Assembly: GCA_017508895.1 (NCBI GenBank)
Contig: JAFWRA010000140.1
Coordinates: forward strand, 1-25,990
Direction: 5' to 3'
DNA: 25,990 nt
Source: Bacteroidales bacterium
Lineage (GTDB): Bacteria; Bacteroidota; Bacteroidia; Bacteroidales; F082
Part shown: positions 21,016-25,990 of the stretch, piece by piece
Numbering within the stretch: the first letter of the stretch is position 1
Layout: each line of letters starts with the position of its first letter
Translations under genes and position numbers: made by a program
Notes under the pieces: model-generated
Databases searched by the model: none
The model's input: the letters and a program-made list of their open reading frames with translations, nothing else
Told to the model about the DNA's origin: nothing

Positions 21016-24000
21016 ATGGGATTTCTAAAGAAACTCTTTGGCGACAAGGCCTCACGCGACAACAAGGCCCTGGAGCCCATACTCCAAAAGACACTCAAGG
21101 CTTACGATCAAATCGTGAAACTCGACATCGACAGCCTGAGACATAAGACACAAGAATTCAAGGAATACATCAAGAACAAGACCGCCACCGAGGTGGCCGA
21201 AATCGCCGAGCTGAAAGCCAAGGCCGAAGCCAACCCCGACATGGAGCCCGACGAGAAAGAGAAACTCTACAACCAAATCGACAAGCTCGAGAAACAGGAA
21301 CTCGACCACATCGAAGAGGCGCTGAACGAGATTCTTCCCGAGGCGTTCTCGGTGGTGAAAGCCGCCGCCAAATATTTCTGCGAGCACGAGACCGTAGAGG
21401 TGACTGCCACCGACCTCGACCGCGAGCTGGCTGCCAAATACGAGCATGTCACCATCGTGGGCGACAAGGCCTACTACAAGAACAGCTGGATGGCTGGTGG
21501 CAACATGGTGACTTGGGACATGGTACACTACAACTGCCAGATCATCGGTGGTATCGTGTTGCACCAAGGCAAGATCGCCGAGATGGCCACTGGTGAAGGT
21601 AAGACCCTCGTGGCTACCCTACCCGTCTACCTGAACGCCCTCGCCGGCAAAGGCGTACACGTCGTCACCGTGAACGACTACCTGGCCAAACGTGACTCCG
21701 AATGGATGGGCGCGATGTACGAATTCCTCGGCCTCACCGTGGACTGCATCGACAAGCATGAGCCCAACTCAGCCGCACGCCGCCGCGCCTACAACTGCGA
21801 CATCACCTATGGTACCAACAACGAGTTCGGTTTCGACTACCTGCGTGACAACATGACAGGCAACCCCGAAGAGTTGGTGCAACGCAAACATCACTACGCC
21901 ATCGTCGACGAGGTCGACTCGGTGTTGATTGACGATGCCCGTACGCCTTTGATCATCAGCGGTCCCACGCCACGCGGCGACCAGCAGGAATTCGACCAGT
22001 TGAAGCCCGACGTGGTCAAGCTTTTCGAAGCTCAGAAGCGTTATGTGACATCGATTCTGGCCGAAGCCAAGCGCATCCTCACCGACCCCAACGCTACCGA
22101 GGACGAAAAGAAACACGGCGCCGATCAGCTCTTCCGCGCCTACCGCGGTCTGCCCAAGAACAACGCCCTCATCAAGTTCCTCAGCGAGGAAGGCATGAAG
22201 AGCCTGCTGCAGAAGACCGAGGGCTTCTATATGCAGAACCGTAATGAGAACATGCACATCATCGACGACGAGCTCTACTTCGTCATCGATGAGAAACTGA
22301 ATACCGTTGTCCTCACCGACAAGGGCAGCGAGCAACTCGCGCTTGCCTACAACGACCCAGAGTTCTTCATCATCCCTGATGTAGGTAGTGAGGTGGCCGA
22401 ACTGGAGCACTCCAACCTGACCAATGATGAGAAAGTGCTGCGCAAAGCCGAGCTGATGCGTAACTTCGCCGAGAAGTCGGAGCGTTTGCACACCGTCCAG
22501 CAACTGCTGAAAGCCTACACCTTGTTTGAGAAAGACGTCGACTATGTTATCATCGACAACAAAGTCAAGATTGTGGACGAGCAGACAGGCCGTATCATGG
22601 AGGGCCGTCGTTGGAGCGATGGCCTGCACCAAGCCGTGGAGGCTAAGGAAAACGTGAAGGTGGAAGCCGCCACGCAGACCTATGCCACCATCACCCTGCA
22701 GAACTACTTCCGTATGTACCACAAACTGGCTGGTATGACTGGTACCGCTGAGACGGAAGCCGGCGAGTTCTGGGACATCTACAAACTCGATGTGGTCGTC
22801 ATCCCGACCAACCGCCCCATCGCCCGTATCGACCAAGAGGACATGATCTACAAGACCAAGCGCGAGAAATACAACGCCGTCATCGACGAAATCCAAAGAT
22901 TGGTCGATGCAGGCCGTCCCGTGCTGGTGGGTACCACCTCGGTGGAAGTCTCCGAGTTGCTCAGCCGCATGCTGACGCGTAAGAACATTCCGCACAACGT
23001 GTTGAACGCCAAGCTGCACTTCAAGGAAGCACAGATCGTGAAGGAAGCCGGTCAGGCAGGCACCGTGACCATCGCTACCAACATGGCTGGTCGTGGTACC
23101 GACATCAAGTTAGGCCCTGGCGTCAAGGAAGCCGGTGGTCTGGCCATCATCGGCACCGAGCGCCACGAGTCACGTCGTGTCGACCGTCAGTTGCGTGGTC
23201 GTTCCGGCCGTCAAGGCGACCCAGGTAGTTCACAGTTCTACGTCTCGTTGGAAGACAACCTGATGCGTATGTTCGGCTCCGAGCGTATCGCAGGCATCAT
23301 GGACCGCATGGGCTTGCAGGAAGGCGAAGTCATCCAGCACCCGATGATTACCAAGCAGATCGAGAAGGCACAGAAGAAAGTTGAAGAGAACCACTTCGGC
23401 GTGCGTAAACACTTGCTCGAATACGACGACGTGATGAACGCCCAGCGCGAGGTCATCTACAAGAAACGCCGTCACGCCTTGTTTGGCGAACGACTCTCCA
23501 TCGACCTGAACAACATGATGTTCGACTTTGGCGAGAAACTGATTGAAGAATATCAAGACGCCAAGGACTATGAAGGCTTCAAGTTGGAGCTGCTCTCCGC
23601 CATGGGCATCGATGCACCCTTCACGGAAGAGGATTTCGACAGGATGAAGACCAAGGAACTGGCCGAGAAATTGTTTGATGCCGCCCTTGAGCACTATCGT
23701 GACAAAGCCCGTATCATCGGCGAGAAGACCTTGCCTGTCATCAAGAACGTGTACGAGAACCAGACCCACTTTGAGAACATCGCCATCCCGATTACCGACG
23801 GCAAACGTGGCATGAACGTCATCGTCAACCTGAAGAAGGCTGTCGAGAACGGAGCCCGCGAGGTGAACCTCTGCATCGAGAAGAGCATCACCCTCGGCCT
23901 CATCGACAACGCATGGAAGGAACACCTCCGCGAACTCGACGACCTGAAGGAATCGGTGCAGAACGCCTCCTACGAACAGAAAGACCCGTTGGTCATATAC

Positions 24001-24318
24001 AAATTGGAGTCGTTTAACCTGTTCAAGGCCATGCTGGAGAACATCAACGAAGACGTCATCTCCTTCCTGATGCGTGCCGACATCCCGACACAAGACCCGA
24101 ACGCCGTGCGCGAGTCACGTGGTCCGCAAGGCATCGACAAGTCGAAGATTCGTGAACAGCGTCAAGACCTGCTGGCGCAATCGCACAGCGACACGCAGCA
24201 AAAACAGGTTACCCAGCCCATCCGCAAAGAAGTGAAAGTGGGGCGCAATGACCCCTGCCCTTGCGGTAGCGGCAAGAAGTACAAAAACTGCCACGGACGT
24301 TTGGAGGCTGCTGAATAA
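21016..24318 (+). CDS. secA: Preprotein translocase ATPase SecA
   Basis: A 1100-aa motor that drives unfolded preproteins through SecYEG. Walker A is ATGEGKT (191-197). The DEAD-like box is DEVD (about 298-301) with [13 protein letters not shown] following. [11 protein letters not shown] and [11 protein letters not shown] lie at the second nucleotide-binding domain, and [12 protein letters not shown] and [19 protein letters not shown] are the helicase motifs. The C-terminus has the zinc-binding tail [14 protein letters not shown] (Cys1081, Cys1083, Cys1092, His1093), which binds SecB or phospholipids in other bacteria. The long form of about 1100 aa is usual for Bacteroidota, with extra sequence after the first nucleotide-binding region. 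It is monocistronic, with its own promoter and terminator. Its strongly GC-rich codon use contrasts with the ATPase cassette upstream. Confidence 0.98.
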   Translation: MGFLKKLFGDKASRDNKALEPILQKTLKAYDQIVKLDIDSLRHKTQEFKEYIKNKTATEVAEIAELKAKAEANPDMEPDEKEKLYNQIDKLEKQELDHIEEALNEILPEAFSVVKAAAKYFCEHETVEVTATDLDRELAAKYEHVTIVGDKAYYKNSWMAGGNMVTWDMVHYNCQIIGGIVLHQGKIAEMATGEGKTLVATLPVYLNALAGKGVHVVTVNDYLAKRDSEWMGAMYEFLGLTVDCIDKHEPNSAARRRAYNCDITYGTNNEFGFDYLRDNMTGNPEELVQRKHHYAIVDEVDSVLIDDARTPLIISGPTPRGDQQEFDQLKPDVVKLFEAQKRYVTSILAEAKRILTDPNATEDEKKHGADQLFRAYRGLPKNNALIKFLSEEGMKSLLQKTEGFYMQNRNENMHIIDDELYFVIDEKLNTVVLTDKGSEQLALAYNDPEFFIIPDVGSEVAELEHSNLTNDEKVLRKAELMRNFAEKSERLHTVQQLLKAYTLFEKDVDYVIIDNKVKIVDEQTGRIMEGRRWSDGLHQAVEAKENVKVEAATQTYATITLQNYFRMYHKLAGMTGTAETEAGEFWDIYKLDVVVIPTNRPIARIDQEDMIYKTKREKYNAVIDEIQRLVDAGRPVLVGTTSVEVSELLSRMLTRKNIPHNVLNAKLHFKEAQIVKEAGQAGTVTIATNMAGRGTDIKLGPGVKEAGGLAIIGTERHESRRVDRQLRGRSGRQGDPGSSQFYVSLEDNLMRMFGSERIAGIMDRMGLQEGEVIQHPMITKQIEKAQKKVEENHFGVRKHLLEYDDVMNAQREVIYKKRRHALFGERLSIDLNNMMFDFGEKLIEEYQDAKDYEGFKLELLSAMGIDAPFTEEDFDRMKTKELAEKLFDAALEHYRDKARIIGEKTLPVIKNVYENQTHFENIAIPITDGKRGMNVIVNLKKAVENGAREVNLCIEKSITLGLIDNAWKEHLRELDDLKESVQNASYEQKDPLVIYKLESFNLFKAMLENINEDVISFLMRADIPTQDPNAVRESRGPQGIDKSKIREQRQDLLAQSHSDTQQKQVTQPIRKEVKVGRNDPCPCGSGKKYKNCHGRLEAAE

Positions 24319-24332
24319 GCATCCATTACATA

Positions 24333-24371
24333 AAAAAGCGAGCGGAATTAGGGTTTAATTCCGCTCGTTTT
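24333..24371 (+). terminator. Terminator of secA
   Basis: CGAGCGGAATTA (24339-24350) and TAATTCCGCTCG (24356-24367) form a perfect 12-bp stem with a 5-nt loop, with an A-run before and TTTTG after. It begins about 15 bp after the secA stop. Confidence 0.92.
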
Positions 24372-24402
24372 GTTAAAGCATTCTGAAAAAATGCTATTTT
24401 TG
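24370..24402 (+). promoter_or_regulatory. Promoter of the second Omp28-like gene
   Basis: TTG at 24370-24372 and TATTTTTG at 24395-24402 are separated by 22 bp. The core lies 23 bp before the start codon, and the -33 element overlaps the T-run of the secA terminator. Confidence 0.6.
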
Positions 24403-24425
24403 CGAGCAAATAAAACCAATTCACC

Positions 24426-25990
24426 ATGAAAAAACTATTCTTCACCGCGATGTTGCTATATACCTTCAGCATCGGCTTTGCACAAAAGAACGTCCTCGTC
24501 GAGGAACTGACCGGCACCTGGTGCCAATGGTGCCCGAGAGGCATCTACTACGGTGACTCGCTCTGCGGCACCCACGACAACCTCATCTTCGTCGCCATCC
24601 ACAGCAGTGACCCGATGGCCAACGATGAATATTACAACGCCTCGGGCCTTCTCGGTGCGCCTTCGGCCAACATCGGGAGGCACTTCCTTGCCCAAGAAAC
24701 ACAGAACTGGTTCTCGAAAGTGGAACAAGAGAGCCAAGTCACGCCAAAAGTGAACATGGGCATCACCTGTGATTACGACCCTGCCACAAGGCAACTGACA
24801 GCTCATGTATCTGCCACGGCCTTGGAAAACATGAGCGGCGACTACCGTTTCGCGGCCATCCTCACCGAAGATGGTGTGACGGGACCAGCGCCCTCCTACA
24901 ACCAAACCAACTCCTACAGCGGAGGCGGTTATGGCCCCATGGGTGGGTACGAGAACCTACCTAACCCCATCCCTGCCGAGCGCATCGCCTACGACCATGT
25001 GGGGCGACAACTGCTCTGCGATTATGGTGGCGTACAAGGCTCGTTTCCGAGTTCGTTGCCGAGCGGACAAACAGCTAGCTATGAGTTCACTTACACACTT
25101 GATGAAAACTATGATTACAACTATGTGCGCGTCATCGGCCTCCTCATTGCTCCTGACGGCACGGTGGAAAACGCCGTGAAGAGCCCCTATCTCAATGGCG
25201 AAGAGACAGCCGCGCCCCTTTTCACCTCGACACCGAAGACCGAGTCCTACGCCAACCTGAATTACCTATATAATGTGTATTTCCACGACCCCGACCCCGC
25301 TGACTATGTCAACATCACTCTTTTACAAGCCCCGAGTTGGCTGACGTTAGAGCAATACGACGGAGAATCAGCCTGCCTTTACGGTATTCCTGACCAGCCG
25401 GGAAGCTACGAGGTACGTCTGGAATTGTCAGAATGCATCCATAGCACGATTCAGGATTTCACCATCATCGTCGACGAGCCCCTGAGCGGGAGTTGGGAAT
25501 ATGTGGGACCTCGCGGATTCTCGCAAAACGCCTTCCAAGTGTTTGGAATAAAGATGGACAATGAACGCAACCTGTATGTGTTTGGAAACGAGAACAGCAC
25601 TCCTGTTTTATACAAAAACGCCGCAGGTACCGACACTTGGGAGCAGATGGGCAGCATCAGCACTTCCTGTTCGGTTTCAGCAGGCGGCATGGATTTGGCT
25701 TCCAACGGCGATGTGTATGTGGCCTACTCCGACCAAAGTGACAATGGGTATGCTTTCAAGTGGGACGGCAGCCAATGGACTCCCATAGGCAGTGCCTTCA
25801 GTAGCGTGGAGACGCATATCGTCCTCGACAACAACGACTTGCCCTACCTCGTTGCTCGTGATGTCTCGCAAGGCTACAAGGGGGTCGTGTTCAAATTGGA
25901 GAACGGCAGCTGGGTGCCTGTGAGCGGTACGGGCATTTATGTTCCAGACGCGGAATACGCCTGCCATCAAGAATTGGTCTTCGACAGCAA
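24426..25990 (+). CDS. Omp28-like exported protein, 3' end outside the window
   Basis: An open frame of at least 521 codons without a stop before the window ends. A signal peptide (MKKLFFTAMLLYTFSIGFAQ) is followed at once by KNVLVEELTGTWCQWCPRG, an Omp28-family thioredoxin-like start with a CQWC redox motif. NLIFVAIHSSDPM and GAPSANIGR complete the fold (to about residue 130). A beta region of about 100 residues follows, then an Ig/cadherin-like segment with APSWLTLEQYDGE and YGIPDQPGSYEV (about 300-350). The tail contains repeats of the type GSWEYVGPRGF, DTWEQMGS and SQWTPIGSAF, which look like beta-propeller blades. A T9SS domain would be expected beyond the edge. It differs from the Omp28-like protein at 12572 in redox motif and later domains. 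Confidence 0.85.
   Translation, partial: MKKLFFTAMLLYTFSIGFAQKNVLVEELTGTWCQWCPRGIYYGDSLCGTHDNLIFVAIHSSDPMANDEYYNASGLLGAPSANIGRHFLAQETQNWFSKVEQESQVTPKVNMGITCDYDPATRQLTAHVSATALENMSGDYRFAAILTEDGVTGPAPSYNQTNSYSGGGYGPMGGYENLPNPIPAERIAYDHVGRQLLCDYGGVQGSFPSSLPSGQTASYEFTYTLDENYDYNYVRVIGLLIAPDGTVENAVKSPYLNGEETAAPLFTSTPKTESYANLNYLYNVYFHDPDPADYVNITLLQAPSWLTLEQYDGESACLYGIPDQPGSYEVRLELSECIHSTIQDFTIIVDEPLSGSWEYVGPRGFSQNAFQVFGIKMDNERNLYVFGNENSTPVLYKNAAGTDTWEQMGSISTSCSVSAGGMDLASNGDVYVAYSDQSDNGYAFKWDGSQWTPIGSAFSSVETHIVLDNNDLPYLVARDVSQGYKGVVFKLENGSWVPVSGTGIYVPDAEYACHQELVFDS

Noticed and set aside
21769..23019. 416-codon minus-strand frame opposite secA (and 23230-24093)
   Set aside because: They are shadows of the unmistakable SecA reading frame, with biased Val/Leu/His-rich composition and no recognisable domain.

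Overview
The window looks like a chromosome segment of a Bacteroidales (Bacteroidota) bacterium, probably an uncultured gut or oral type. Three things support this: several exported proteins end in type IX secretion (T9SS) sorting domains, there is a carboxypeptidase-regulatory-domain TonB-dependent receptor, and many genes have the Bacteroidota promoter core TAnnTTTG. No rRNA or tRNA gene was seen.

Left part (1-8385, mostly minus strand). A small GIY-YIG nuclease-like gene sits between two copies of a palindromic repeat block. A MarR-type regulator, a small exported protein with a PLGTG/TM/KKRK tail, and a 1367-aa T9SS surface protein follow. Two toxin-antitoxin pairs come next, each followed by the same AT-rich repeat plus a roughly 50-bp leader. 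A second palindrome array (7834-8376) comes last. Its roughly 183-bp unit holds two palindromes in opposite orientation, with a shared core but interchangeable arms.

Middle part (8386-18408) is largely housekeeping and envelope genes: a TonB-dependent receptor, a PspC/DUF5668 membrane pair, a T9SS protein, an Omp28-like thioredoxin-fold T9SS protein translationally coupled to biotin-protein ligase, then pyrE divergent from a NUDIX-coaD-TlpA-like run. The TlpA-like protein has serines where the redox cysteines should be.

Right part. A five-copy tandem repeat with a 32-33 bp period precedes an AT-rich two-gene cassette encoding an ABC/AAA-type ATPase and a TOPRIM-like protein. Its architecture resembles split ATPase+TOPRIM anti-phage systems such as PARIS. 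The cassette lies between two related gene scars (18624-18680 and 20571-20750). secA follows, and then a second Omp28-like gene that runs off the window.

The most unusual items are the modular REPIN-like palindrome family with its embedded GIY-YIG gene, and the ATPase/TOPRIM cassette between related scars. All calls come from reading the sequence; no database search was run.
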